From: Pseudogymnoascus destructans | Lineage: Eukaryota > Ascomycota > Leotiomycetes > Thelebolales > Thelebolaceae | Length of the DNA: 64,000 nt | Direction of reading: 5' to 3' | Assembly: GCF_001641265.1 (NCBI RefSeq) | Contig: NW_020167534.1 | Coordinates: 434,001 to 498,000 of the forward strand | In this document: one piece after another, positions 24,690 through 35,831 of the stretch | How positions within the stretch are numbered: position 1 is the stretch's first letter | Layout of the letters: each line of letters opens with the position of its first letter | Notes under the pieces: generated by a model | Told to the model about the DNA's origin: nothing | The model's input: only the letters and a program-made list of their open reading frames with translations | Databases searched by the model: none | Program-made: the position numbers and the translations under genes

Positions 24690-27600
24690 ATGGTTCCTCC
24701 ATTGCTGCAGATGGGTTCACTCTCGATTTTGTTACTCGCGGCAGTAAGTCCTTCTCCCCCGTGCCATCACTGATGCGCGGCGCCCGCACGCATGCACTGC
24801 TGTAAGCAGCGTCGACCATGTGCGCGCTGGCCGATGGAAGCTTTTATAATAACATTTGGGAATTCAGGTCACACCTTCGCTCGCCGCTTCAGTCAATACT
24901 GCAGGTTTGCCAGTGAACTGGTCCTACAAAGGATGTTACGTGTAAGTGTTTGCCCTGTGCTCCTTCCGATCCTCCCGCGGCCTAGGGATACCAATTCTAA
25001 CAACCCCCTTCCTATAGCGATAGTGTAGCAGCCCGTGTCCTCAGCGGTTCCGCCTACAATTCGGACTCACAAACCGAAGGGGCCTGCGCGTCATACTGTG
25101 GCACCAAGGGCTTCAAGTATGCCGGCGTCGAGTACGGCGTGGAATGCTGTAAGTCGCAGTCGCACGAATCCTCCCTACGCACGCCAAGCCATTGAGTCAC
25201 AGAGCATTGTTCTCTGCCCGGGACAACGCGGTGCAACGGTGTTCAGAGTGCTAACGAAGCTTGTACAGACTGTGGTAATGTCCTCACCGTTGCCGCTGCT
25301 GAGGCAGAGGCCGACTGTGCCATGGCGTGCGCGGGCAACGCGGACGAGCTGTGTGGCGGCCCCAACAGAATCAATGTCTTTGAGAACACGGCCACGTCCG
25401 CAACCTCTCCAGCTACCACATCCGCAACCTCTCCAGCTACCACGACCGTCCCCACCAACACCGCTGTTGCTGTCGCAGGCTGGACAGCTGGCGGTTGCTA
25501 CACGGATAATGTAGCTGCCCGGAGCCTTCCACAAGGCGTGGCCGTTGCCGGAAATGCCGCCATGACCATCACGCTCTGCCTGACGGCTTGTCAGGCAGCT
25601 GGGTACAGGATTGCTGGCCTCGAATACGCGAGCCAGTGCTACTGCGGCAATGCATTTGCGAATGGCGGTGCGCTCGCCCCCGATGGAAACGCCCAGTGCA
25701 ACATGCCGTGCGACGGGAATCCCGCAGAGACGTGCGGAGGTCCGGATCGACTCAATGTATTCTTCCACTCAGGCTCTAGTGGTGACTCAGGAACCGGTAC
25801 GACCGTGGCCCCTCCAACTAACACTCAGCCCGCTGGATCTGGAACCGCAACTAAACTCCCCACAGGATGGTCCTATAAAGGTTGCTGGGTCGACAACAAA
25901 CAAGGCCGCATCATGAACGGACCCCAGGCGGACCTAACCACCATGACTATCGAATCCTGTATCGCAACCTGCGTCGCCGCTGGATACGCCATCGCCGGAC
26001 TCCAGTATTCCTCGCAATGCTTCTGTGACAACGAGCTCAGGAACGCGGCCACCCTGGCCGCGGTCGATTCCATGTGCTCCACGCCATGTGCCGGCTCCAC
26101 GGTCGAGATCTGCGGCGGCGGCAACCTGGACAGCGTCTACGCCGCCCGCGCCATCGATGTCATCGGCCCGGCCGCCCCTCAAAAGGCTGGACTCCCCGGA
26201 CTCTGGCAATACAAGGGATGCCTCATGGACCAGGACCCCAAGTCTCTCCCGGAGAAGATCGCCTATGCTGGAACTAACACTGGTAACAAGTGCCTGAAGG
26301 CATGCTCTGATTACGGTTACAATGCTGCTGGTATGGAGTACGGTGAGGAGTGCTACTGTGGTGATAAGAGCGACCCCTCCAAGGTTGGAGCCAAACTCGT
26401 CGCCGAGTCCGACTGCTCCACCCCCTGCCCTGGTGACGCTCGGTACCTCTGCGGTGCTGGCAACAGACTCTCCTACTACGAATGGGTTGGTGCGCCAATT
26501 CAGAATTACGGATTCCCCCAGGGTGCCGCAGCTGGCGAGTATGTTCTCCTCGGCAAAGCCCCCGTCATTGCCCTGATCACTACCCAAGGCCTCAACGGCA
26601 AGGTAACCTTCGTCGAGAAGTCCGGCACGTCTACTACCCCTGGCTCAACTGGTGCATACGAATGGGATCCCTCTGCCAACACTTTCCGTACTATGCACGT
26701 CAAGACCGATGTCTTCTGCTCTGCTGGTCTCGTCCTCCCTGATAAGGTCGGCCGCCAGATCAACATCGGTGGCTGGTCCGGTGACTCGACTTACGGAATC
26801 CGTCTGTACTGGCCTGATGGATCCCCCGGCACAGCATCCGTCAACGACTGGCAAGAGAACTACCAGGAGCTGGCTCTACAGAATGGTCGCTGGTACCCCA
26901 GCGCCATGGTCATGGCCAACGGCTCCATTCTCGTCGTCGGCGGTGAGAACGGATCTAACGGCCCACCCGTGCCAACTCTTGAGCTGCTTCCACGTGCTGG
27001 AGGCGCCCTCTACATGGAGTGGCTCCAGCGCACCGATCCGTATAACTTGTATCCCTTCCTCGCTGTCCTGCCTTCCGGTGGTATCTTCGTGGCGTACTAC
27101 AACGAGGCTATCATCCTAGATGAGAAGACCTTCGCCACGCAGAAGAAGCTCCCCAACATCCCCGGCGCAGTCAACAACCCTCTCGGCGGCCGCACATACC
27201 CGCTTGAGGGAACGATGGTTCTCCTGCCTCAACACGCGCCGTACACTGAGCCTCTTGGTGTCCTGATCTGCGGTGGTTCCACGCCATTCGGCGGCTACGC
27301 CATCGACAACTGCGTTTCCACCGTCCCCGAGGCCGCGAACCCAACCTGGACCATCGAGAAGATGCCCTCCAAGCGCGTCATGTCCTGCATCTGTGCGCTG
27401 CCGGACGGAACCTACCTGATCCTGAACGGCGCCCACGTCGGCGTCGCCGGTTTTGGATTGGCCTCCAACCCTAACCACAACGCGCTTCTCTACGACCCAA
27501 CCAAGCCTATCAACTCCCGCATCAGCATCATGGCAAATACTACCATCGACCGCTTCTACCACTCTGAGGCTATCCTCCTTCAAGACGGCCGCGTCCTCGT

Positions 27601-28042
27601 CACGGGATCCGACCCGGAGACCGATGGCCTGGAGCAGGAATACCGCATCGAGGCTTTCATCCCACCTTATCTCAAGACCGGACGCCCAGTCCCCTCCTAC
27701 ACCATCACCGACAAGGACTGGAAGTACGGCGAGACCGTGACCGTGACCGTCACTCTGCCATCTGGCGGCGTGCCAAAGTTCTCCCTCATGGGCGCCGAGA
27801 GCAGCACCCACGGTAACTCGATGGGTCAGCGCACTATCTTCCCGGCGTTCACGTGTACCCGCAACAGCTGTACCATTACGGCGCCGCCGACTGCGCATGT
27901 TGCCCCACCCGGATGGCATCAGTTGTTTCTCCTCGAGGGCGGCGTGCCGAGTAAGAGTCAGTATGTGAGGATTGGTGGTGATCCCGGTAACTTGGGCGCG
28001 TGGCCCAAGTTGTCGGATTTCAAGGTGCCCGGTTCTGGTTAA
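24690..28042 (+). CDS. Secreted copper radical oxidase (AA5 glyoxal oxidase type) with four WSC domains
   Basis: Exons 24690-24743, 24868-24941, 25018-25148 and 25269-28042 encode 1010 aa. MVPPLLQMGSLSILLLAA begins a signal peptide. Four Cys-rich WSC carbohydrate-binding domains lie at about 33-124, 157-251, 287-379 and 399-492, separated by Thr/Ala/Pro linkers. A seven-bladed oxidase domain with an immunoglobulin-like tail fills about 500-1010. All expected copper-radical residues are visible: Cys570 (FCSAG) and Tyr629 (WYPSA) for the thioether cofactor, Tyr850-His851 (RFYHSE) and His934 (STHGNS). It should oxidise small aldehydes or alcohols to acids plus hydrogen peroxide at the cell wall or outside the cell. 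The first three introns all fall within the signal peptide and WSC1, a common fungal arrangement. Substrate cannot be deduced. Confidence 0.93.
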
Positions 28043-28983
28043 ATCTAGATACCTTGTGTGTGAAGGGGGGGATGAGTTTGGGGATTTTTGAGATTTGGTT
28101 TACGTTGTTGATCGGATCGGATACCGGGGATGAATGGAAATGCTTCGACGTGTGCGCTGTGGGTTTCTCTTTATTACGAATTCTCGGGGTGTCAAAAGTG
28201 GAAAGATGGACGGGGAGAACATCAGAAACTATATGATGCCTACTTGTACGGGGTGGGATATGCCTTTTCTACATAGACGGACCAGATGGACACACACTTG
28301 TCGGGGTTGGGGGTTGCGGTATTACAGCTCTCTACGAGCATGGGAGGGATTAATTGTTGGGTTGCGAGTGCTGTTGTAGTTAGTTAGTTCGTAATTATAT
28401 AACTGGACTGCCTGAGGATATTTATGAGTGCTGCTGTTCTGTCAACCAACTGTTCACCGCGGGCAATACTCGAGAACGTGTTGATGTGGAACTCCTGGCG
28501 GCTAAAAGTCCAAATTAGGACCATCTGTTCGTATTACAATCGTAGGATTGATTAATCAGTTGCTCAAAAATCCAATTCTAGGTGTTAATGTCCCAGGCAG
28601 CACAATTAACTTGATTTTTGATAATCCGCGTCGCCCACCTCCAACTTGGCGCCAAGTGTCCACTACCACTGACCACCGACCCAACCCAACAGCGGAACCA
28701 CAACCACGGGGATAGAGGCGTGCAATCCGGTGACATCGCGTTTCAAGTCTCCATCTTTGTAATAGACACGTTTTCATTGCAGGTACCAGACGAGAGGCAG
28801 TGTTGCCCAAGTTAATCCATCGACTCGATTACAAATGCCGTCCGCATCCGCATAACCAAGACAAGCCAGGAAGCAAGCCAGCCATCATCGGATGCTACGG
28901 TGACACAGCATATACCAGCACCAAAGTCATAATCTAACCTAATCTAACATATATTATTTGGCCTCGGCCACCCCACCATCAAA
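28043..28983. other. Intergenic, nothing recognised
   Basis: Holds the 3' flank of the oxidase gene and the presumed promoter of the reductase gene. No repeat or RNA gene was seen. Confidence 0.5.
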
Positions 28984-30875
28984 ATGGACTGGCCATACCA
29001 CATCAACACCACCCTCACCACCGAGCAAAAGACCCTCCGCCGCCAAACCATCAACCGCTACGGTCTATACGCGCACCTCTCCCCTGTCCTCCCCATCGCG
29101 CTATACTGGCTGTACGTGCTCGCCATCTATGTCTTCCGCGCAAGGCAGACGAGGGGGGAGTATGCGGCTGTTCCGGGGTCGCCGCATGTGAAGCGGGAAG
29201 CGGGGATGGCGCCGGGGAGGGCGGCGAGGTGGTGGAGGGGTGGGGTGTTTTGGGTTGGCGGGAGGCGGAGGGGGGGCGTGGAGGAGGAGAGGGTGCTGCA
29301 TAAGATTGCTGGGTTGGTGTGGGCGGTTTGGCTGGGGGCGTTGTCGGTGCATGGGACTGGTGATGGTGGGTTGGGCGCGTTTTCTCTTGTCTTTTGTTGA
29401 GTTGAGTTGAGGGGGCGTGGGAGGGCGGAAGATGGTATGAGGAGGTTGTTTCTATTGTGCTTTGCAGGTTTGTTGGATTGGAAGTCCAAATCTAGCACTT
29501 TTGTTGCTTTCTCTTGCCCTATCTCCCTCCCTCCCATCGTCCATGATATTCTTCGTCTTGAAACTAAGGCCCTGCAGACTACCTCCACCTCACCAAACGA
29601 CTCGGAATGATCGCAGCATCCCAGCTCCCAATACTGTACCTCCTCATGATGAAGAACCGCTACTCCCCACTACGATACCTCCTCCGCGCCTCCCACGAAG
29701 AGCTCAACCCCTACCACCGCATCCTCGGCCGCATCATCGTCACCCTCTTCAGTCTCCACGCCGGCTTCTACCTCAACTTCTTCATCCGCGCCAACCTCGT
29801 CAAAAACCTCTTCACCCGCCCCGTCCCATCACTAGGCCTAGTCTCCATCATCCTCATCCTAGTCCTCTACATCACCAGCATCAACACAATCCGCACCTAC
29901 AGCTACCGCATCTTCTACGCCGCCCACTTCACCATCAGCCTCCTCCTCGCCCCAATCCTCTTTTTCCACGCCGCCCCCGTCCGCATCTACCTCCTCGAAA
30001 CCCTCGCTTTTGTTCTCTTCAACATCCTCACCCGCCGCCTAACTTCCTTCCTCGCCCCCTCCATCATCACCACCCTCCCCTCAACCACCCTCCTAAAACT
30101 CACCATCCCCATACCCCCCTCCCACCGCCCCCTCTACGCACACGCACAAGCCCAACACGTCTACCTCTCCATCCCACCCCCCAGCCAACCCTCCGCCGGA
30201 GCAGCCATACTAAATCTCTGCTCAAACCCCTACACCATCTCCTCCATCGCCCCCGACACCACATCCCTAACCCTCATCGCGCGGTCTCTCGCCGGCCCAG
30301 CCTCCGCGCGCCTCCTCGAACTCGCTGAGCTCCGGAAAGCGCGCCCCCCTCTGCGCATCGAGGGGCCGTATGGCGGGTCTACCCGGTTCCCCAATTTCGC
30401 TAGCGAGTTTGATCGGGTCTTACTGGTTGCTGGGGGGGTGGGAGCGACGTTTGTACTCCCGCTTTATCAGGGCGTTAGGGCGGAGATGGAGAGGAGGGGT
30501 GGGAACACGGAGAGAGTTATTATGGTGTGGTCGGTGCGGAGCGCGGCGGAGGTGGAGTGGGCGGCGGAGGCGGTGGGGGAGCTGGCGAGTGGGGTTGAGA
30601 TTGTGGTTACGAGGGAGGAGGAGGAGGGGGGGTCGGTGGATGGGGTTGGGGGGGTTGAGATGTTGGGTTTGGCGGAGGAGGGGGGGAGGAGGAAGAAGGG
30701 ACGGGTGGATGTTGGTGGGGTTGTGGATGGGGTGTTTAGGAAGGGGGAGGGCGAGAGGGTTGCTGTTATTGTGTGTGGACCGGGTGGGATGGCGAGGGAG
30801 GTGAGGACTGCGGTGGGGAGGTGGGTGAATAAGGGGAGGGATGTGTGGTTTCATGAGGAAGGGTTTGGGTTTTGA
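28984..30875 (+). CDS. Ferric-reductase-type transmembrane flavocytochrome (FRE/NOX family)
   Basis: Exons 28984-29365 and 29578-30875 encode 559 aa. I chose the GTGGGT donor, which restores GDDYLHLTKR in phase; a GTGATG donor 6 bp earlier is equally in frame. Seven hydrophobic spans run from residue about 28 to 300. Haem-ligand-type histidines are present in the ferric-reductase core (PYHRILGR, SLHAGFY, AAHFTIS, FFHAAP). The FAD-binding HPFT-like motif is altered to NPYTISS. NAD(P)H-binding elements are GPYGG, LLVAGGVGATFVLP and VCGPGG. It would pass electrons across a membrane to ferric/cupric ions or oxygen. The altered FAD motif suggests a divergent, Aim14-like member. The gene converges with dihydroorotase, 89 bp away. 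The coding strand flips from C-rich to G-rich within each exon. Confidence 0.85.
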
Positions 30876-30964
30876 GTCGTGGCGAGATTTTGATGTTTAA
30901 ATTTAGATTCTCTATATACGCACAGTTACTTTTCCGAGGCCTGGTCTTCTAATCTGCGACCAAC

Positions 30965-32096
30965 CTACGCCTTCCACTCCAACGACCACGTTTCCTCACC
31001 AGCCCTAAACGGCATGATCTCCAAATCTCCCTCTCCCCTCAGCATATCCATCACCTTCGACCCACCCCTCTTCAACACAATCTTCTCTCCATTCGCCTCA
31101 ACCCCATAAAACTTCCTCCCATACCCACCCAAGAAGCCCTCCAGCCCCTCTATCGACACCTCCTCCTCCTTCAACAACCCCTTCCCAACCGCGCCAACAA
31201 CAGCCTCAAGCACCAACTGCGTCGCCTCCCCCTGCGTAAAGCACCCCGCCGCCGGCTTCCCCCTCGTCTCCTTCGCCGAAACCGCATGAGGCGCCGAGTC
31301 AGAGCCGAAGAAGAACCTCTCCCCCCCCGCCACAGCAGCACTAAGCAGCGCCTTCCGGTCCGCCGGGAGCTTAGCCACAGGCTTGCAGAAGTAGTGCGCG
31401 TTGCCGACGACCTCATCAATGGTAAGGTACAAGTGGTGCGCCGTGATAGTCGCCGCGACGGTAGGGCCGCACGCCTTGACGGCTTCGATGGCAGCGGCGG
31501 TTGTGCAGTGCTCGAGGATGATGCGGAGGCGGGGGAAGGCCTCGTGCAGGGTGCGGAGGGTGGGGAGGAACTTCTCCTCGGCGGAGAGGACGGTGATGGA
31601 TGCGTCGGCCGTGGAGGGGAGCTCGCCGTGGAGGTTGAGGATCATGTTGTGCGATTCCATGGCGGCGAAGACGGGGTAGAAGACGCTGTAGTCTACGACG
31701 CCGGCGGAGGAGTTTGTGGTCACGCCTGCGGGGTAGGATTTTACGTTCTTGATCCCGGCGGCGGCGGCTTCGGCGATGGTGGCTGGGGTGACGGAGGGGT
31801 GGAGGTAGAGAGACATGAGGAACTGCACTTTTGGTTCAAGGGCTTGGAGGCTTGCTTGGTACTCGAGAGCATGGGCGACTGTCGTGATCGGGGGGACAAG
31901 GTTAGGCTAGTATATAATGAGCGAAGGAATCTTGGACAGAGGAGGAGGAGGAGGTAAGTACCATAACCATCACGCAGTTTACTCCACCATCTCGAATGCT
32001 AGGAACGACGAGGTTCTTGGTGGCACCGTCGCGGAGATGGACATGCATATCCGCCGAGGCAGGCAGCTCCAGGGTCTGGAGCTTTTCGAGGACCAT
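30965..32096 (-). CDS. URA4: Dihydroorotase
   Basis: Exons 32096-31962 and 31906-30965, with a 55-bp intron in phase 0, encode 358 aa, normal for the class II enzyme. It cyclises carbamoyl aspartate to dihydroorotate, the third step of pyrimidine synthesis, in the cytosol. Zinc ligands are visible: His18/His20 (MHVHLRDG), Lys101 to be carboxylated (VKSYPAG), His138 (LHGE), His178 (EHCTT) and Asp248 (GSDSAPH). The intron splits the conserved MPNLVPPITT stretch exactly between Met and Pro. The gene is divergent from the LETM1-like gene across 393 bp. Coding strand is C-rich at the 5' part and G-rich at the 3' part. Confidence 0.96.
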
Positions 32097-32489
32097 GTCG
32101 TCTTAGATTATAATGAGAGAGGGCAGGGTGATGTTGGGGAGCACTGAGAGTGATATAATCGGAATATATTTTAAGTTTCGGGACCCCGCGATTGCCGCTG
32201 AATTGGGTCGGGCGGTCAGTGGGGTAAGTTACTTCCCATCAACCGGACTATCGTTGCTCCCTTACCGAGTCAGGACCAGGAACTAGGAAGGGACCCCATG
32301 CACCAAAAGTTTTACCATCCATCAGAAACGTTACAAACCACGAACAATATCTCCGTCGTTAGGCAGAGAACCTCACTTCAGTCTTTCCTTCAGGTCGCTA
32401 GCGATGTTTACTGTACTATAGATTGGTTTCTTCTTTTATTTCAACTTTCGCTTCCTCAATAGACAGCTTCAACTCCGCAACCCGCCAGG
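32097..32489. promoter_or_regulatory. Shared divergent promoter region
   Basis: 393 bp lie between the dihydroorotase and LETM1-like start codons. No specific factor site can be named with confidence. Confidence 0.5.
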
Positions 32490-33562
32490 ATGAACACCAT
32501 GGCCTCGCGCACCCTGCGCACCTCCTCGCACCTCCAGCACAACTCCCCACTCGCCAGCATCTTCCTCCAGCACATCAACACCTCAATCCCCCTCAGCCAG
32601 CGACACACCCCACGCGCCTACTCAACCGACACCACCGAGTCCCTCACCACGGAAAAACCCCGCAACAACCGCCTCAACCCGCCCGCCTCGACCCTCCCCC
32701 CACCCCTCGTCATCCCCCCCAAGAACCCCGACCAATCCTTCTTCCGCAACCTCTTCAACCAAGGAAAAGGCTACCTGACCTTCTACAAAACCGGCGCCCA
32801 ATTCATCTTCACCAACCTCTCCCTCTCGCACGCCCCGCAAGAGCTCGTCGACAAGAAATACGACGGCGCTGTCTACGAAGCCGTTCGCGACCGCAACTTC
32901 AGTCGCGCGCATTACCAGCTCCTCCTCCGCTCCTGGCACGACATCAAGCGCCTGCCTGTCTTTGCGCTGATATTTATCGTCTGCGGGGAATTCACCCCGC
33001 TCATCGTCTTCGCCTTCTCAAGCGTCGTGCCGTACACATGTCGCGTCCCGCGCCAGATCGAGGCGGATCGCGAGAAGATTGAGGCAAGACGCAAGACCTC
33101 GTTCCGTAACTTGACAATGGCGTTCACGCCGGGGAAGGAGCTGGAAAGGGAACAGCTGCTGCATATCTCGTGGTCGTTGGGCTTGTCGAGCAATATGTGG
33201 GATCACATTGGTGGCACACCGGTGGCGCTGTTGAAGGGGCGCGTGGCGAGTCATGTTGAGTACTTGCAGACGGATGATAGGCTGATTAGACGCGATGGGG
33301 TGTTGAGTGACTTGGAGGATGAGGAGGTTGCGATTGCATGCACCCAACGCGGGATTGATGTGGTTGGGCGCAGTGAGGAGCATTTGAGGGAGATGTTGGA
33401 GAAGTGGATGGCAGCGAGTAAGAATACGCCTATGGAGAAGCTGTTGCTCACGAGGTATGTTTCTTCTTGGGGAATTGGGTTGAGAGAAATGAGGATCCAT
33501 TGCTAACGGCTCGGCCTCATAGACCGAATGTCTGGCCAGTGCCGGCGAAGAAGGGCAACTGA
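32490..33562 (+). CDS. Mitochondrial LETM1-domain protein
   Basis: Exons 32490-33454 and 33523-33562, with a GTATGT...GCTAAC...TAG intron, encode 334 aa. The Arg/Ser-rich N-terminus (MNTMASRTLRTSSH.. AYSTD) is a mitochondrial presequence. About residues 85-340 match the LETM1 ribosome-binding-like fold: a basic SRAHYQLLLRSWHDIKRLP helix, one membrane span (VFALIFIVCGEFTPLIVFAF), then VPYTCRVPRQIE and a soluble helical region. Family members sit in the inner membrane and affect K+/H+ exchange or export of mitochondrial translation products. This short form is smaller than Mdm38. The tiny last exon adds RPNVWPVPAKKGN. Gene structure is firm; exact role is inferred. Confidence 0.85.
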
Positions 33563-33933
33563 TATCCAAGCACGACGGACACACTTCACGGCATTTGGGC
33601 ATTCACGGCATCCATTCCGATCTCTGGGACATCTGTATTACCATCTACTACATCAGCCGCGATATCCCATCTCTATGTACACTAAAGCCATCCCGCACGA
33701 AGGCGTTCAGGAAGATAGACGAGCTCATCCGCTCAATTGAGCGGAGGGAACGAACGAAGAAAGAGAGCCCAGAAAGGGCTACTATATGTAGAACACCATA
33801 TTCAGCTCAGATATATTTAATGTACCATAAGCCAGGTTAGCAAATTTAATCAACGTATTCTTGAATATTTAAATATTCAAATATTACGTAAGCTTGAATA
33901 TTCAAATTCATGAATTATTTATGAATATGAATA
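33563..33933. other. AT-rich flank with nested palindromes
   Basis: Contains the perfect palindrome TTGAATATTTAAATATTCAA at 33861-33880, then TTGAATATTCAA and ATTCATGAAT. No gene was seen. Confidence 0.6.
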
Positions 33934-34690
33934 ACGTGCATGTATAACGAAAGTGCCAAACAAGCGAAAGTGCCAAAATCATGCGGTCGTAACCAACTTT
34001 TCGCTTCGCTCAAGGTTGGAGTAAGCAATGTGAACGCGCCCGAAGCGAGAGGAAGCAATGTGCACGCTGTCAAATTGCGACCGTAAGTACCTACACATAG
34101 TAATTTATATGTAAAGATACCTAAATAAGCTATTCTACGAAATTATCACTTCCTTACTCCCACTCGCTCCCACGCTCGCTCTCATACTGGCTCTCACACT
34201 GGCTCTCATACTCGCTCTCAATTTGGGGGGCTTCTGGGTCAGGAATTGGCTCCTCGAACTCTGGAGGAATTGGGAGCCCCTCTTCGTAGAGCTGGGCAAT
34301 CATCTTCTTTCGGGCACGCTCTTCCTTCCGTGCCTCAATTCCTGCCCTATGAAGCTGTTTCCGGGCCTGGTTTAAGGCCTGGCGGGCTACCCGGGCTTCT
34401 TTAGCTACGAGCTTCTGGGCTTGAAGCTCGGCTTTCTAGGCCCGAAGCTCGTGAGCATGAGCAGCTTGGAGCTCACCTCCAAACTGAAGGCGGGCCCGGC
34501 TTCGGCTTGCCCGCTTCTTCGACTCCTCAACCTGCCGCCGAGTAGTATGTAGGTCAAGCTCTATAAGCTGGCCTGAGGCTACAACCTCTTCTGTTCCGGT
34601 AAGCCAGTTCCTATAGCTCTCTTTTGAGGGGCTACTAAAGCCCTCCGGAACCCGGTTTTTCCAGTGCTGTAGCCCCTCTTGTCATACTGA
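33934..34690 (-). mobile_element. Truncated pogo-like element, one terminal repeat plus transposase 3' part
   Basis: Starting at 33934 after TA, about 46 bp match the terminal repeat of the complete element at 43583 with four differences, all of C-to-T or G-to-A type. The enclosed minus-strand reading frame is the transposase C-terminus. No second terminal repeat was found, so the element is cut near 34690. Confidence 0.75.
34154..34680 (-). pseudogene. C-terminal fragment of a pogo/Fot1-type transposase
   Basis: Reading leftwards from about 34680, the frame gives HWKNRVPEGFSSPSKESYRNW, then a long Lys/Arg/Ala/Gln coiled-coil tail ending in Glu/Ser-rich sequence at the TAA at 34154. It has one in-frame TAG (in RA*KAELQ, near 34437). 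The catalytic domain is missing. The C-terminal layout is typical of Fot1-like transposases. It differs in sequence from the intact transposases at 41418 and 43681. Confidence 0.65.
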
Positions 34691-35054
34691 CATTCGTTGC
34701 ACTCAGTTTGCTATCAAACTCAAGAGCAAACTTAGAAATCTCCTCCTCAAACCTACAAGTCACTATACATATTTTGGCTTGTCACACCAACAACAAGAGC
34801 AATACTACTCAACGATTGCTACAACCGTCTATGATTCATTACACGTCATCGCTCCTTAGTTACCCACAAGATTGGTTAAGTTATGACATAATTTGTCTAT
34901 AGGGGTACTCTGACCTTGGACCTCCTTTCACTTCCTATAGGCTAGGAACCTAGGAGATGGTTCTATGGGATTCTCTTACGTCGACTACAGTTACCAAGCC
35001 TGGTTAGTCATGGAAAGTCATGGAAAATGAGAGAACTACACTCCTTTAGCATAA
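34691..35054. other. Unassigned spacer
   Basis: No gene recognised. A hairpin TTGCCCTTTC-CTTAA-GAAAGGGCAA lies just downstream, at about 35062-35086. Confidence 0.5.
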
Positions 35055-35829
35055 ATAGGATTGCCCTTTCCTTAAGAAAGGGCAAGCAGACAATACAGTA
35101 AATCGACTATCACATACTTCCACGTCTTTTGTCGCACTCTCTAATAATAATTTCGACTTGACACTAAAACGTGTTGAAATAGCCAAACACGACAGGTTAG
35201 CTTCGAAAAATGGTATAGTGTCGAAAAAATCAACGAGAAAAGATATCATTGTGATAAGTGATATTAAGGATGCAATAATGGTAGAGGAAGAGGCGCAGAA
35301 GAAGAGAGAGGCAGAGGCATGAAAGGTCCAGGATGCAGCAGCAGAAGCAGAGATAGAGACACGAAAGGTTCAGGAAGCAGAAGCAGTAGAAGCAGCAGAA
35401 GCAGCAGAAACAGCAGAAACAGCAGAAGCAGCAGAAGCAGCAGAAGCAGTAGAAGTAGCAGAAGTAGAGGTGGAGGCAGAGGCGCAGAGAGAGAAGGAAC
35501 GAAAGGGGCTAGACGCGGACGCCACACAGAAGGCCGCAGCTACTCAGAACAGCTTAGACGCCAGCAAAAGCACAGACACTGAGAACAGCATAGACGCCCA
35601 GAACAACATAGACACCCAGAACAGCACGGATGCCCAGAACAGCTCGGGCATTCAACCTGTCGCAGATACGCAGAAATCTGCAGATGCCCAGAACAGCAAG
35701 GATGACCAGAACAGCTCGGATGCTCAAATGGTCGCAGATACGCAAAATGTCTTCGACGCCCAGAAGGATGGTGTACTACCAACGCAGAGAGAGACACCAA
35801 GGAGTGATGCAGATCTAAAAAGAGCGTAG
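35055..35829 (+). pseudogene. Decayed Ala/Glu/Gln-rich coiled-coil ORF
   Basis: One frame is open from 35055 to the TAG at 35827 apart from a TGA at 35320. It lacks an obvious start. The middle is an expanded AGCAGA microsatellite (about 35347-35468) translating as EAAEAAE. The 3' part repeats TQNS/AQNS-type units (for example DAQNSTD, DTQKSAD). The TGA sits in AEA*KVQDA, while the repeated copy downstream reads IETRKVQEA, with CGA at the same place. Function unknown. It may once have been joined to the next ORF, which starts two bases after this stop in another frame. Confidence 0.45.
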
Positions 35830-35831
35830 AG

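Noticed and set aside
30370..30854. ORFs overlapping the reductase 3' end on both strands (144 codons each)
   Set aside because: Shadow frames of the extremely G-rich coding sequence; the reductase frame carries the conserved nucleotide-binding motifs.
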